Assembly (NCBI GenBank): GCA_900473685.1
Contig: UCNE01000003.1
Location: 62,001-126,000, forward strand
Reading direction: 5' to 3'
From: Hyphomicrobiales bacterium
GTDB lineage: Bacteria; Pseudomonadota; Alphaproteobacteria; Rhizobiales; Rhizobiaceae
Length of the DNA stretch: 64,000 bases
The notes under the pieces are model-generated. The model searched no databases. It was given only the letters and a program-made list of their open reading frames with translations, and was not told where the DNA came from. The position numbers and the translations under genes are program-made. Shown here piece after piece: positions 17,649 to 26,476 of the stretch. Each line of letters opens with the position of its first letter. Position 1 is the first letter of the stretch.

Positions 17649-18524
17649 CTAGCGGCAGTAACGGTAGCCGCCTTTGCGCTCGATGACGTCGAAATGCAGA
17701 TGGTTTTCGTGGGCTTCGTCGCTGCCCGGATCGAGCACGGTTTCGAAATAGAGGCAGCCGGTTGCGGTCACCGCCCGCTGGAAGGCGCCGGCCAAAGTCG
17801 AATCCTCGTCACGCGGCTGGATCTCGATCGATTTTCCGTTCTTGAAGGTAAAGGAGGCGATGTCGATGGCGTTGCCGCGCGCATGTTCGGAAATCTTTCC
17901 GGTCTTGGCATTGTTGCGCAGGCGGCAGATATAGCTCGACGCCTGGTTGATGGTGGTCAGCTCTCCCTCGCTTTCCAGCGCAACCTTGGCTGCAGGCAGA
18001 ACCGCTTCCTTGGTCCATCGCGCCAGTTCCAGCGCCGTTTCGCAGCGCATCTTGCCTTCCGGTTTCAGCGTAATGCCCGGCAGTACGGCCGATAGCGTCA
18101 ACGGCTTGTCGATGCCGCAGCCCTTGCCATCATCGATTCGCGGCTCTTCCTTGAACACGGCGCCGATGGCCTTCAGGTCCGCAAGGCAGGTGGCATATTC
18201 CTTTTCGTCCTCAGGTTTGATGGTCAGCACGGGTTCCGGCGCAGGTTTCACCTGCGGTTGAACGGTTTCGGGCTTTATGTCTGCAGGGATTTCCTCGGCG
18301 GCTGGCGCCTTTTCGTCGGCCTTTGCCTGCGGCTTTTTCTCTGGTTTGACCTCTGGTGTCACCTCGGATTTCACGTCGGGTTTTTCCTGCGGCGTCGCAA
18401 CCTTACCGCCTTGTTCCGTTTCAGCTGCTGCCGGCTTTTCCTGCGGAACTGGAGCATTTTCAGGAAGACCGGCACCGGCCAGCAGGAGAATGAAAAGGAA
18501 GGGGGAGAGGAATCGAAGCGGCAT
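17649..18524 (-). CDS. Exported extensin-like (D,D-peptidase-fold) protein
   Basis: A 291-residue protein with a signal peptide (MPLRFLSPFLFILLLAGAGL) and a Lys/Pro/Glu-rich linker of about 90 residues made of repeated EKP/KPE units. A C-terminal extensin-like domain follows, with the Zn-peptidase-type motifs SEHARGNAIDI and HENHLHFDV and paired cysteines. This fold is related to LAS/VanY peptidases and may act on peptidoglycan in the periplasm. The start was set at the signal peptide (ATG 18524), since upstream codons are not protein-like. It is divergent from the heme receptor across a 303-bp gap. Confidence 0.8.
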   Translation of the reverse strand: MPLRFLSPFLFILLLAGAGLPENAPVPQEKPAAAETEQGGKVATPQEKPDVKSEVTPEVKPEKKPQAKADEKAPAAEEIPADIKPETVQPQVKPAPEPVLTIKPEDEKEYATCLADLKAIGAVFKEEPRIDDGKGCGIDKPLTLSAVLPGITLKPEGKMRCETALELARWTKEAVLPAAKVALESEGELTTINQASSYICRLRNNAKTGKISEHARGNAIDIASFTFKNGKSIEIQPRDEDSTLAGAFQRAVTATGCLYFETVLDPGSDEAHENHLHFDVIERKGGYRYCR

Positions 18525-18827
18525 GAAAAATCTCCGGTTCTGCCGGAGGCGGCAGGGGGTCGAATTCACAACGCATTGAGGCAGGAAAGGGTTGCATTGA
18601 AGCTTCAGGTTCCGGATCGTTGCCAAATCGAAACACATAATCGTGGGCAAGCCGGAATTTGACAAAAGTAAGACAATTATTTGTTGACAATAAGAGTCAT
18701 GTTTTCTAACCGATACGCATAAGCAGTTTCTCGTAGCTGCTCCCAAATGCTTCGACGCCATACCCAGCCAGCCCCTTGAGCGAATGCCTCAGCAGCCAGC
18801 CCGGTGACTTTATCAAAGGATTAATTC
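18525..18827. promoter_or_regulatory. Divergent intergenic region with iron-type operator
   Basis: A 303-bp spacer between the extensin-like gene (minus) and the TonB receptor gene (plus). It is AT-richer around 18655-18710, where the RirA-like box and a TTGACA hexamer lie. I see no ORF of coding character and no RNA gene in it. Confidence 0.6.
18685..18699 (+). promoter_or_regulatory. Putative RirA operator (IRO box)
   Basis: TGA (18685-18687), nine bases, TCA (18697-18699) matches the rhizobial IRO motif TGA-N9-TCA bound by the iron regulator RirA. It overlaps a TTGACA -35-like hexamer (18684-18689) about 140 bp upstream of the receptor start, where a repressor would block transcription in iron-rich cells. 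Confidence 0.6.
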
Positions 18828-21062
18828 ATGATTACCCGGCATCACTGCGCGGCTCTTTTGGCATGCGCGGCGTTTTCTTCTGTCACTCTTCCTCCTCATC
18901 TTTCGTTTGCGCAGGACGCAGCGGCAACGACGGCCGCTGATGTGGAAGAAGCCGGAACCAAGCTGAAAAAGCTGACGGTCAAGGGGGATGCGGTCAAAGG
19001 TGTCGCCGACACACCCCTTGCAACGGAGACGACGGCTGAGGAAATTCAGGACGATCAGGTGTCCTCGTTTAACGATCTTGGCCGCACGTTGCAGCCGGGT
19101 GTCGGATTCAACCGCTCCAATGGCAGCGTCAATATTCGCGGTCTTGACGGCGCTCGTGTGCAAACGACGATCGACGGTATCGTGATCCCCTATCTCGACG
19201 ACGGAGCCCGTGACGCCGATGGTGGTATCGATAGTTTCGATTTCGACGCTCTTTCGGCCGCTGATGTTGTTCGGGGCGCGGATTCGAGCCGGGCCGGCGA
19301 CGGTGCTCTGGGCGGCGCCGTGGTGCTTCGCACGTTGCAGCCGGAGGACGTGATCGGCGAAGGCAAGACCTGGGGCGGCATCTTCAAGTTCACCTATGAC
19401 AGCGAGGATAAGAGCTGGGGAGCGTCTGCCGCCGCTGCAGCGCGTTACAACAATACGGCGGTTCTGTTCCAAGGCGGCTACAAGCGTGGCCACGAGCAGG
19501 ACAATTCCGGTAACTCCGGCATCTACGGTCCCGGCCGCACGGAACCCAATCCTGCTGATTTCGACCAGAACAACGTTCTCGTGAAGCTGAAGCAATATAC
19601 CGATACCGGGCACACCTTCACATTCACCGGTGAGCGTTTCGACCGCGACAAAGATATCGACCTGCGCCTTGAGCAGACGCCACTCGGCAACTTCCGTCCC
19701 GGCAACTGGGACGGCGACGAGGCGGTCACGCGTGACCGTATTTCGCTGAACTACGAATTCGAAGCCGTCGATGACGACGCCTGGTTCGATGCCGCCAATG
19801 CGGTCGTCTATTGGCAGGATTTGACGCGCGAGAGCGGCAAGTCGGGATATCGTTATACGTCAGTCATCGGTGATTATTGGCGCAGCAGCGAAGTTGAAAA
19901 TCGCTCGGTTGGCGGTGCGGGCTATCTGGAAAAGAAATTTGACACCGGGCGGCTTGCTCACACGGTCCGGCTCGGTGGCGATTTTGCCATCGGCAAGACG
20001 TCGCAGTATTCCTCTGGCGCCGACAGTTGCTCGGGTGGGCCATACACTCCCTTTGACCCCTGCAACTTCCTGCACACCAACCAGGCGGATATGCCTGATG
20101 TTGATACCAGGAAATTCGGCATCTATGTCGAAGATGAACTCGGCTTTGGAGACAGCGCTTTCTCGTTGACGCCTGGTCTACGCTATGACTGGTACGATCA
20201 GTCGCCGCAGGAAACGGCCGCCTATACCGCCAACCCCAACTTCAACGGCATGCCAGCCGGCCAGAGCAATGATGCTTTCTCGCCCAAGCTGCTGGCAAAA
20301 TATGAGGCAGCGCCGAATATCGAGTTGTTTGCCCAGTGGGCGATGGCTTTCCGCTCGCCGACAGCCAACGAGCTTTATTTGGATTATGGTGCACCGGGAA
20401 CCTATTTGCGGCTTGGCAATCCTGATCTGAAGCCGGAAACCAGCAATGGTTTTGAGGTTGGTGCCACTCTGGGCGACGAGGATTTCGGTGGCCGCATCAC
20501 TGCGTTCCACAATCGCTATCGCAACTTCATCGACACGGCCACTGCCGGTTTCGATCCCACCTATCCGTTCGGCGTGACGCAGGCCGTCAATCTCGACCGC
20601 GTGCGCATCTACGGCATCGAGCTTTCCGCTCACAAGCAATTCGACAGCGGCTTCCATATCAATGGCGCGCTGACCTATGCCAATGGCAAGAACCTGGATC
20701 CGTCGGTCGAGAACAACCGGCTTGCGTCCGTCGCGCCGCTGAAGGGTGTCTTGGGTGCGGGTTACGCTGCCGAGACCTGGGGTGCGGACGTGGCGTTCAT
20801 TGCAGCCAAGGGAAGTTCCAGCAAGTCGGATTCGACCTTCGGCAATGTGCCCGGTTATGGTCTGGTCGATCTGACCGGCTGGTGGAAGCCGGAAATGGCC
20901 GAAGGCCTGACGGTGCGCGCTGGCGTCTATAACCTTTTCGACAAGGAATATTATGATGCGATCAGCGTGCGTGACGTCACGTTTACGGCGTCATCGCCGG
21001 GCAAGGCTTACTATTCCGAGCCTGGCCGGACCTTCAAGGTCTCTCTGACGCAGCGCTTCTAA
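18828..21062 (+). CDS. TonB-dependent outer-membrane heme receptor
   Basis: A 744-residue receptor. A signal peptide (about residues 1-28, ending SFAQ) is followed by a TonB-box region near LKKLTVKGDA, a plug domain (about 60-180, with VNIRGLDGARVQTTIDGI) and a 22-strand barrel ending in the aromatic TFKVSLTQRF. The barrel carries the heme-receptor hallmarks AFRSPTANELYL (FRAP-like) and NPDLKPETS (NPDL box), so heme or hemoglobin is the likely ligand, as for Sinorhizobium ShmR. An IRO-type operator upstream suggests iron-repressed expression. The rest of the heme import system (hmu genes) is not in the window; the HugZ-like gene at 2332-3075 could handle imported heme. Confidence 0.85.
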   Translation: MITRHHCAALLACAAFSSVTLPPHLSFAQDAAATTAADVEEAGTKLKKLTVKGDAVKGVADTPLATETTAEEIQDDQVSSFNDLGRTLQPGVGFNRSNGSVNIRGLDGARVQTTIDGIVIPYLDDGARDADGGIDSFDFDALSAADVVRGADSSRAGDGALGGAVVLRTLQPEDVIGEGKTWGGIFKFTYDSEDKSWGASAAAAARYNNTAVLFQGGYKRGHEQDNSGNSGIYGPGRTEPNPADFDQNNVLVKLKQYTDTGHTFTFTGERFDRDKDIDLRLEQTPLGNFRPGNWDGDEAVTRDRISLNYEFEAVDDDAWFDAANAVVYWQDLTRESGKSGYRYTSVIGDYWRSSEVENRSVGGAGYLEKKFDTGRLAHTVRLGGDFAIGKTSQYSSGADSCSGGPYTPFDPCNFLHTNQADMPDVDTRKFGIYVEDELGFGDSAFSLTPGLRYDWYDQSPQETAAYTANPNFNGMPAGQSNDAFSPKLLAKYEAAPNIELFAQWAMAFRSPTANELYLDYGAPGTYLRLGNPDLKPETSNGFEVGATLGDEDFGGRITAFHNRYRNFIDTATAGFDPTYPFGVTQAVNLDRVRIYGIELSAHKQFDSGFHINGALTYANGKNLDPSVENNRLASVAPLKGVLGAGYAAETWGADVAFIAAKGSSSKSDSTFGNVPGYGLVDLTGWWKPEMAEGLTVRAGVYNLFDKEYYDAISVRDVTFTASSPGKAYYSEPGRTFKVSLTQRF

Positions 21063-21092
21063 CCTTTAGGTTCAAACCAAAGCGTATATTCC

Positions 21093-21123
21093 GGGAGCGG
21101 CCATCCAGGCCGCTCCCTTTTTT
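21093..21123 (+). terminator. Intrinsic terminator of the heme receptor gene
   Basis: Stem GGGAGCGGCC (21093-21102) with 21108-21117, 5-nt loop, then six T residues (21118-21123). Confidence 0.92.
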
Positions 21124-21136
21124 GTGGTGGATTCAA

Positions 21137-21165
21137 TTGACAAAGTGCATATGCACACATATGTT
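21137..21165 (+). promoter_or_regulatory. marR promoter with operator palindrome in the spacer
   Basis: TTGACA (21137-21142), a 17-bp spacer, then TATGTT (21160-21165): a near-ideal sigma-70-type promoter. The 12-bp palindrome GTGCATATGCAC (21145-21156) fills the spacer and recurs exactly at 21652-21663 ahead of the next gene. The predicted transcription start falls on or beside the ATG at 21172, so the mRNA may be leaderless. Confidence 0.75.
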
Positions 21166-21171
21166 CTCGCC

Positions 21172-21606
21172 ATGAAAGAGCAATCCTCCATCACCAGCTG
21201 CAACTGTTTCGCCATTCGCCAGGCTGCCCGTTTCGTGTCGCAGCTTTATGAGCGGCATTATGCACGGGCAGGGATCACGGCGGCGCAGTTTTCGCTGCTG
21301 GTCTATATCGCCGAAGCGGGAAAAGCCGGGATGGCAGAGATGGCCGAAGCGATGGTGATGGATCGCACGACATTGGTGCGCGCCCTGAAGCCGCTGGAGC
21401 GCGACGGTTATGTCGCCAGCGAACCGGAAGGCAAGGGATCGCGCAAGCTTTTGCTGGCGCTCTCAGCCAGCGGGCAGCAGAAGCTGTCGGAAGGCGTCGA
21501 ATGCTGGCATGCCGCGCAGGCGGAGTATGTGGAGCTGGTCGGAGCCGAGCGTGCCGGCAATCTGCGAGAGATGCTTCTTGCCATCCCGTCCGGAAAGGCC
21601 GCCTGA
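21172..21606 (+). CDS. MarR-family transcriptional regulator
   Basis: A 144-residue winged-helix dimer regulator: dimerisation helices (FAIRQAARFVSQLYERHYARAG), the MarR core AQFSLLVYIAEAGKAGMAEMAEAMVMDRTTLVRALKPLERDGYV and the wing ASEPEGKGSRKLLLALS. Two Cys near the N-terminus (SCNCF) might sense oxidants or ligands. The ATG at 21172 is preferred because upstream ATGs lie within the promoter/operator. The identical palindrome ahead of this gene and of the SDR gene at 21683 strongly suggests that it represses both. Confidence 0.85.
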   Translation: MKEQSSITSCNCFAIRQAARFVSQLYERHYARAGITAAQFSLLVYIAEAGKAGMAEMAEAMVMDRTTLVRALKPLERDGYVASEPEGKGSRKLLLALSASGQQKLSEGVECWHAAQAEYVELVGAERAGNLREMLLAIPSGKAA

Positions 21607-21611
21607 TAACC

Positions 21612-21638
21612 AAAAGCCGAGCAGTTTTCGGCTTTTTT
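21612..21638 (+). terminator. Intrinsic terminator between marR and the SDR gene
   Basis: Stem AAAAGCCGA (21612-21620) with TCGGCTTTT (21628-21636), 7-nt loop, and a T run to 21638. The SDR gene therefore needs its own promoter. Confidence 0.85.
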
Positions 21639-21651
21639 ACCAAGCAATATA

Positions 21652-21663
21652 GTGCATATGCAC
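21652..21663 (+). promoter_or_regulatory. Second copy of the MarR operator palindrome, upstream of the SDR gene
   Basis: GTGCATATGCAC, identical to 21145-21156 and also flanked by A on both sides. It lies 19 bp before the SDR ATG and next to a TATAAA -10-like hexamer (21665-21670). Confidence 0.7.
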
Positions 21664-21682
21664 ATATAAAAGGAAGAAAATA

Positions 21683-22426
21683 ATGCCTCAGAAAATCGAA
21701 AATGCCGTCGCTCTCGTCACCGGTGCCAATCGTGGCATAGGCCGCGAATTCGTTGCCGAACTGCTGCGCCGCGGCGCCAGGAAAATCTATCTCGGCGCCC
21801 GTGATCCGGCCTCGCTTGCGGATCTCGTTGCACTTGATCCAGCGCGTCTCGTGCCGTTGAAACTGGATGTGACCAATCCTGCCGATGTTGCTGAAGCCGC
21901 CAAGGCGGCGTCCGATGTGACCTTGCTGATCAACAATGCCGGGTTTGCCGGCGGGCAGGGAGTTATTTCTGCGCCGGACCTTTCCATCGCCCGGCAGGAA
22001 ATGGACGTGAACTATTTTGGCGTGCTGTCGCTGTCGAAGGCTTTTGCACCCATCCTTGCTGAGGTTTCTCAAAGCAGCATCGTCAACGTCCTGTCCTTTC
22101 TGTCGCTGGTGACGCTGCCATCGGCCGGTACCTATTCGGCATCGAAGGCCGCCGGGCTTGCCGCCAGCCGCTCCATCCGGGCGGAGTTGCTCGCTCAAGG
22201 CACGCAGGTCGTCGTCACCATGCCGGTGCAGGTCGAGACCGACATGGGCCGCAGCCTGCCGGAACCGCGCCTGCAACCGCTGGAGGTCGTCAGCGAAACG
22301 CTCGATGCGGTCGAGGCTGGCATCGAGGAGGTTTTCCCGGGCGAACTGACCCGTTCGGTTGCAGTAGCGTTTGCGGCCGATCCGAAGGGCGTACAGGCGC
22401 ATATGTCCACCCGGCTGCCGGCTTAA
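21683..22426 (+). CDS. SDR-family NAD(P)-dependent oxidoreductase, probable MarR target
   Basis: A 247-residue classical short-chain dehydrogenase. It has the cofactor motif TGANRGIG near residue 14, NNAG near residue 84, the catalytic Ser segment VLSFLSLVTLPSAG, and YSASKAA carrying the catalytic Tyr and Lys. The short C-terminus is typical of the classical type. AGGA precedes the ATG. The substrate is unknown; control by the adjacent MarR protein suggests detoxification of an aromatic or carbonyl compound. Confidence 0.88.
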   Translation: MPQKIENAVALVTGANRGIGREFVAELLRRGARKIYLGARDPASLADLVALDPARLVPLKLDVTNPADVAEAAKAASDVTLLINNAGFAGGQGVISAPDLSIARQEMDVNYFGVLSLSKAFAPILAEVSQSSIVNVLSFLSLVTLPSAGTYSASKAAGLAASRSIRAELLAQGTQVVVTMPVQVETDMGRSLPEPRLQPLEVVSETLDAVEAGIEEVFPGELTRSVAVAFAADPKGVQAHMSTRLPA

Positions 22427-22479
22427 GGTGCCAAAGGGCGCGGCGGAAATCGTGCCTCCATTTTTCCGTCGGCCCCCGC

Positions 22480-22508
22480 TTGCACAATCCTCTCTCTCAC
22501 GCTAACAA
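22480..22508 (+). promoter_or_regulatory. trp promoter
   Basis: TTGCAC (22480-22485), 17-bp spacer, TAACAA (22503-22508). The predicted transcription start coincides with the trpL ATG (22516), matching the leaderless trpL mRNA known in Sinorhizobium. Confidence 0.65.
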
Positions 22509-22515
22509 TTCCGCC

Positions 22516-22560
22516 ATGACACAGGCACGCAACATTGCAATCTGGTGGTGGGCTCGCTGA
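22516..22560 (+). CDS. trpL: trp leader peptide TrpL
   Basis: A 14-residue ORF ending in the sequence IAIWWWAR, with three consecutive Trp codons at 22543-22551. It resembles the 14-residue TrpL of Sinorhizobium. Ribosome stalling on these codons when tryptophan is scarce prevents formation of the terminator at 22596-22627, allowing transcription of trpE(G). In Sinorhizobium both the attenuated RNA (rnTrpL) and the peptide (peTrpL) have additional trans-acting roles; conservation here suggests the same but does not prove it. Confidence 0.92.
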   Translation: MTQARNIAIWWWAR

Positions 22561-22595
22561 AGCGGCCTTGACCAGTCATGCGTGATTGAGACGAT

Positions 22596-22627
22596 AAGCC
22601 GCCCGGAAGTTTCGAGGCGGCTTTTTT
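22596..22627 (+). terminator. trp attenuator terminator
   Basis: Stem AAGCCGCC (22596-22603) with GGCGGCTT (22616-22623), followed by a T run ending at 22627. It lies 35 bp after the trpL stop and 42 bp before trpE(G). Confidence 0.9.
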
Positions 22628-22669
22628 GTATTCGGGCCGCAGGAATGACGGGCCTGAACGGAGCGACAG

Positions 22670-24859
22670 ATGGCGACGACTATTCTTGCAGACGGTGCGG
22701 AAGCCTATACCACCAAGGGCGGCATTTCCGTCACCCGAAGGCGGCGTGAGGCCCCTTATGGCGAAGCGATTTCCAGCTATGTTGACAGGCTCGACGAACG
22801 CCGGGGCGCGGTCTTTTCCTCCAACTACGAATATCCGGGTCGTTACACCCGTTGGGACACGGCGATCATCGATCCGCCGCTGGCCATCTCCTCCTTTGGC
22901 CGCGCCCTGTGGATCGAAGCCTATAACGAGCGTGGCGAAGCGCTGTTGGCGATGGTCTCAAAGCATCTTGCCGATGTCGCCGATATCACGCTCGGTTCTG
23001 CCACGGCCCGCCGCTTTGATCTGACGGTCAACATGCCGGACCGGGTGTTCACCGAGGAAGAGCGCTCGAAGATGCCGACGGTGTTTACCGTTCTGCGCGC
23101 GGTCACCAACCTGTTCTTTTCGCAGGAAGATGCCAATCTCGGCCTCTATGGTGCCTTTGGCTACGATCTGGCGTTCCAGTTCGATGCGATCGAACTGAAG
23201 CTGAAGCGTCCCGACGACCAGCGCGACATGGTGCTGTTCCTGCCCGACGAAATCCTCGTCGTCGATCACTATTCGGCCAAGGCCTGGATTGACCGCTACG
23301 ATTTCGCCAAGGACGGCAAAACGACCGAAGACAAGGCGGGCGATATTGCGCCGGAATCCTTCCAGACCGTCGACAGTATCCCGCCGCATGGCGATCATCG
23401 CCCTGGCGAATATGCCGAACTCGTCACCAAGGCCAAGGAAAGTTTTCGCCGCGGCGATCTGTTCGAAGTGGTACCGGGCCAGAAATTCTACGAGCGCTGC
23501 GAAAGCAAGCCATCGGAGATTTCCAACCGGCTGAAGGCGATCAATCCGTCGCCCTATTCCTTCTTCATCAATCTGGGCAATCAGGAATATCTGGTTGGCG
23601 CGTCGCCCGAAATGTTCGTGCGCGTCTCCGGCCGCCGCATCGAAACCTGCCCGATTTCCGGCACGATCAAGCGTGGCGACGATCCGATCGCCGATAGCGA
23701 ACAGATCCTCAAGCTGTTGAATTCCAAGAAGGACGAATCCGAACTGACCATGTGTTCGGACGTCGACCGCAACGACAAGAGCCGCGTCTGTGAACCGGGT
23801 TCCGTCAAAGTCATCGGCCGCCGCCAGATCGAAATGTATTCGCGCCTGATCCATACGGTCGATCACATCGAGGGGCGCCTGCGTGATGATATGGACGCCT
23901 TTGACGGCTTCCTGTCGCATGCCTGGGCTGTCACCGTCACCGGTGCGCCGAAACTGTGGGCCATGCGCTTCATTGAAAGCCATGAAAAGAGCGCCCGGCT
24001 CTGGTATGGTGGTGCGATCGGTATGGTCGGCTTTAACGGCGACATGAATACCGGTCTGACATTGCGCACGATCCGGATCAAGGACGGCATTGCCGAGGTG
24101 CGCGCCGGTGCGACGCTGCTCAACGACAGCAACCCGGAAGAAGAAGAAGCCGAAACCGAACTGAAGGCCTCCGCCATGATCGCAGCGATCCGCGACGCAA
24201 AATCCGCCAACAGCCGCGGCGCTGGCCGCGATGTCGCTCCGGTCGGCACCGGCGTCAAGATCCTGCTGGTCGATCACGAGGACAGTTTTGTCCATACGCT
24301 GGCCAACTATTTCCGCCAGACTGGCGCGACGGTGACGACGGTCCGTTCGCCGGTCTCCGACGAGATTTTCGACCGGGTCAAGCCTGACCTCGTCGTCCTG
24401 TCGCCCGGACCTGGCACGCCGAAGGATTTTGATTGCAAGGCGACGATCAAGAAGGCGCGCGCCCATGATCTGCCGATCTTCGGTGTCTGCCTCGGGCTGC
24501 AGGCACTGGCCGAAGCCTATGGTGGCGATCTGCGCCAGCTCGCCGTGCCGATGCACGGCAAGCCCTCGCGCATCCGCGTGCTTGAGCCCGGCATCGTGTT
24601 TTCCGGTCTCGGCAAGGAAGTCACGGTTGGCCGCTACCACTCGATCTTCGCCGATCCCTCGACCTTGCCGCGTGATTTCATGATCACGGCTGAGAGCGAC
24701 GACGGTACGATCATGGGGATCGAGCATACCAAGGAACCGATTGCCGCCGTGCAGTTCCACCCGGAATCGATCATGACGCTGGGTGGCGATGCCGGCATGC
24801 GGATGATCGAGAATGTTGTGGCGCATCTGGCCAAGCGGGCGAAGATCAAGGCCGCCTGA
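22670..24859 (+). CDS. trpE(G): Anthranilate synthase, fused TrpE-TrpG
   Basis: A 729-residue bifunctional enzyme for the first step of tryptophan synthesis, chorismate plus glutamine to anthranilate. Residues 1-510 are the TrpE component (chorismate-binding segments [27 protein letters not shown] and [12 protein letters not shown]). Residues about 535-725 are a glutamine amidotransferase with the oxyanion region LSPGPGTP, nucleophile Cys in FGVCLGLQA and catalytic HPE in [10 protein letters not shown]. The fusion is the normal rhizobial form. Expression is controlled by the trpL attenuator. GGAG lies seven bases before the ATG. Confidence 0.96.
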   Translation: MATTILADGAEAYTTKGGISVTRRRREAPYGEAISSYVDRLDERRGAVFSSNYEYPGRYTRWDTAIIDPPLAISSFGRALWIEAYNERGEALLAMVSKHLADVADITLGSATARRFDLTVNMPDRVFTEEERSKMPTVFTVLRAVTNLFFSQEDANLGLYGAFGYDLAFQFDAIELKLKRPDDQRDMVLFLPDEILVVDHYSAKAWIDRYDFAKDGKTTEDKAGDIAPESFQTVDSIPPHGDHRPGEYAELVTKAKESFRRGDLFEVVPGQKFYERCESKPSEISNRLKAINPSPYSFFINLGNQEYLVGASPEMFVRVSGRRIETCPISGTIKRGDDPIADSEQILKLLNSKKDESELTMCSDVDRNDKSRVCEPGSVKVIGRRQIEMYSRLIHTVDHIEGRLRDDMDAFDGFLSHAWAVTVTGAPKLWAMRFIESHEKSARLWYGGAIGMVGFNGDMNTGLTLRTIRIKDGIAEVRAGATLLNDSNPEEEEAETELKASAMIAAIRDAKSANSRGAGRDVAPVGTGVKILLVDHEDSFVHTLANYFRQTGATVTTVRSPVSDEIFDRVKPDLVVLSPGPGTPKDFDCKATIKKARAHDLPIFGVCLGLQALAEAYGGDLRQLAVPMHGKPSRIRVLEPGIVFSGLGKEVTVGRYHSIFADPSTLPRDFMITAESDDGTIMGIEHTKEPIAAVQFHPESIMTLGGDAGMRMIENVVAHLAKRAKIKAA

Positions 24860-24950
24860 GAGGGGTTTCGTCAGCCTGAACGGCGCTTCGGCTCCGATCG
24901 GCTATTGTCGCTTTGACAAAACCGCAGCCTTGATCCATATGCAGACTATC

Positions 24951-24987
24951 AAAACCGCTGAAGCGCTCCTCGCGCTCCGGCGGTTTT
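24951..24987 (+). terminator. Probable terminator of trpE(G)
   Basis: AAAACCGC (24951-24958) pairs with GCGGTTTT (24980-24987) with further inner pairing (AAGCGC with GCGCT). It lies in the 182-bp gap before the CDF gene. Confidence 0.6.
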
Positions 24988-25041
24988 GGCGTTCTAGGAC
25001 CCTGATTTCTGCAATTCATTCGCATATGCAAGGAGACGATG

Positions 25042-25962
25042 ATGGTAGGGCAAAAGACAATAACGGTGCAGCGCCTCGCCTTCTGGAGCATCCCGATCTC
25101 CATTGGCGTGCTGGGGCTGAAGATGCTCGCCTGGTGGTTTACCGGTTCGGTAGCGCTGCTTTCGGACGGACTGGAATCGATCGTCAACGTCGTTGCCGCC
25201 ATCGTTGCCTTCGCGGTGATTGGCTATGCGGCCAAGCCTGCCGATGCCAGCCATCCCTTCGGCCATCACAAGGCGGAGTATTTTTCGGCGGTTGTCGAGG
25301 GCGTGCTGATCGTCGTTGCAGCCCTTCTGATCGTCTCCGAAGCCCTGCCGGCAATCTGGGCCCCGAAGCTGCCGGACGCACCGGCGCTCGGCCTGGCGAT
25401 CAACCTGTTGGCGGGCGTTATCAACGCGATCTGGGCGTATGTGCTGATCCGTGCGGGACGCGCTTATCGTTCTCCCGCATTGTCGGCGGATGGTCATCAT
25501 ATTCTCTCCGATGTGGTCACCTCGATCGGCGTATTGGTCGGTCTTGTGCTGGCCATTCTCACCAGTTATGCGGTGCTTGACCCGCTGCTTGCGGTGATCG
25601 TTGCCTGCAACATTCTCTATCAGGGCTGGAAGGTGATCGCCCGTTCGATCAACGGGTTGATGGACAAGGCCGTTCCTGCGGAGGAAGAAGAGGCGATCAA
25701 GCAGGCGATTGCCGCCAATGCAGTGGGTTCGCTCGGCGTGCATGACCTGAAGACCCGTGAGGCAGGGGCGGTGATCTTCGTCGATTTCCACATGGTGGTT
25801 CCCGCGGCCATGCCGGTTGGCGAGGCGCATGACATCTGCGACCGCCTTGAAGATGCCATCCGTGTGGTTCACGCCGGAGCCAAGATTGCCATTCATGTCG
25901 AGCCGGAGGGCGAAAAAGCCCACGGCATTCGCGTCAAAGTCATTGAAGGATTGAGATCATGA
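25042..25962 (+). CDS. Cation diffusion facilitator (CDF) family transporter
   Basis: A 306-residue inner-membrane metal/proton antiporter with six predicted helices and a cytosolic C-terminal domain (about residues 210-305). The CDF metal-site motifs are visible: [11 protein letters not shown] in helix 2 and [14 protein letters not shown] (HxxxD) in helix 5; [11 protein letters not shown] is the cytosolic loop. The usual substrates are Zn, Fe, Mn, Co or Cd; the ion cannot be read here. AGGAG sits six bases before this ATG, better than for the ATG one codon earlier. The stop overlaps the queF start by 4 bp, so the two are translationally coupled. Confidence 0.88.
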   Translation: MVGQKTITVQRLAFWSIPISIGVLGLKMLAWWFTGSVALLSDGLESIVNVVAAIVAFAVIGYAAKPADASHPFGHHKAEYFSAVVEGVLIVVAALLIVSEALPAIWAPKLPDAPALGLAINLLAGVINAIWAYVLIRAGRAYRSPALSADGHHILSDVVTSIGVLVGLVLAILTSYAVLDPLLAVIVACNILYQGWKVIARSINGLMDKAVPAEEEEAIKQAIAANAVGSLGVHDLKTREAGAVIFVDFHMVVPAAMPVGEAHDICDRLEDAIRVVHAGAKIAIHVEPEGEKAHGIRVKVIEGLRS

Positions 25963-26423
25963 CAAAAACAGACGTCTCGGGTCTGTCACAACTCGGGCAG
26001 AACGTAGCTTCGCCGCAAAACCCCGAAGAGGCCGTGCTTGAGCGTGTGCCAACCAGCCATTCAGGCACGGATTTCGTCGTGCGCTTCACGGCACCGGAGT
26101 TTACCTCGCTTTGCCCGATGACCGGCCAGCCGGATTTCGCCCATATCGTCATCGACTATGTGCCGGACGGCTGGCTGGTGGAATCCAAGTCGCTGAAACT
26201 CTATCTGCATTCATTCCGCAATCACGGTGCGTTCCATGAGGATTGCACACTCGATATTGCCAAGCGGCTGGTCGATCTGCTGGCGCCGAAATGGCTGCGG
26301 ATCGGTGCCTACTGGTATCCGCGCGGCGGTATCCCGATCGATGTCTTTTGGCAGACGGGTGCGCCGCCGGAAGGTCTGTGGCTGCCAGATCAGGGCGTTC
26401 AGCCCTATCGCGGGCGCGGCTGA
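25959..26423 (+). CDS. queF: QueF, NADPH-dependent 7-cyano-7-deazaguanine reductase
   Basis: A 154-residue type I QueF of usual length that reduces preQ0 to preQ1 in queuosine tRNA modification. The catalytic Cys is in [14 protein letters not shown] near residue 52, and the family signature [16 protein letters not shown] is near residue 75. It starts inside the stop codon of the CDF transporter gene. I found no preQ1 riboswitch upstream. A strong bidirectional terminator follows. Confidence 0.94.
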   Translation: MTKTDVSGLSQLGQNVASPQNPEEAVLERVPTSHSGTDFVVRFTAPEFTSLCPMTGQPDFAHIVIDYVPDGWLVESKSLKLYLHSFRNHGAFHEDCTLDIAKRLVDLLAPKWLRIGAYWYPRGGIPIDVFWQTGAPPEGLWLPDQGVQPYRGRG

Positions 26424-26427
26424 AACG

Positions 26428-26460
26428 AAAAAACGGCGGGCTTTTGGCTCGCCGTTTTTC
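26428..26460. terminator. Bidirectional terminator between queF and hupE
   Basis: Stem AAAAACGGCG (26429-26438) with CGCCGTTTTT (26450-26459), inner GC pairs and A/T runs on both sides. It serves both convergent genes. Confidence 0.9.
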
Positions 26461-26476
26461 GTTGATGCGATGAGGA

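Noticed and set aside
22958..24826. 622-codon open frame antisense to trpE(G)
   Set aside because: Shadow of a GC-rich coding gene; no motifs, signal or start context.
24860..25041. Possible preQ1 riboswitch ahead of the CDF-queF pair
   Set aside because: The region holds a terminator-like hairpin but no preQ1-I or preQ1-II core.
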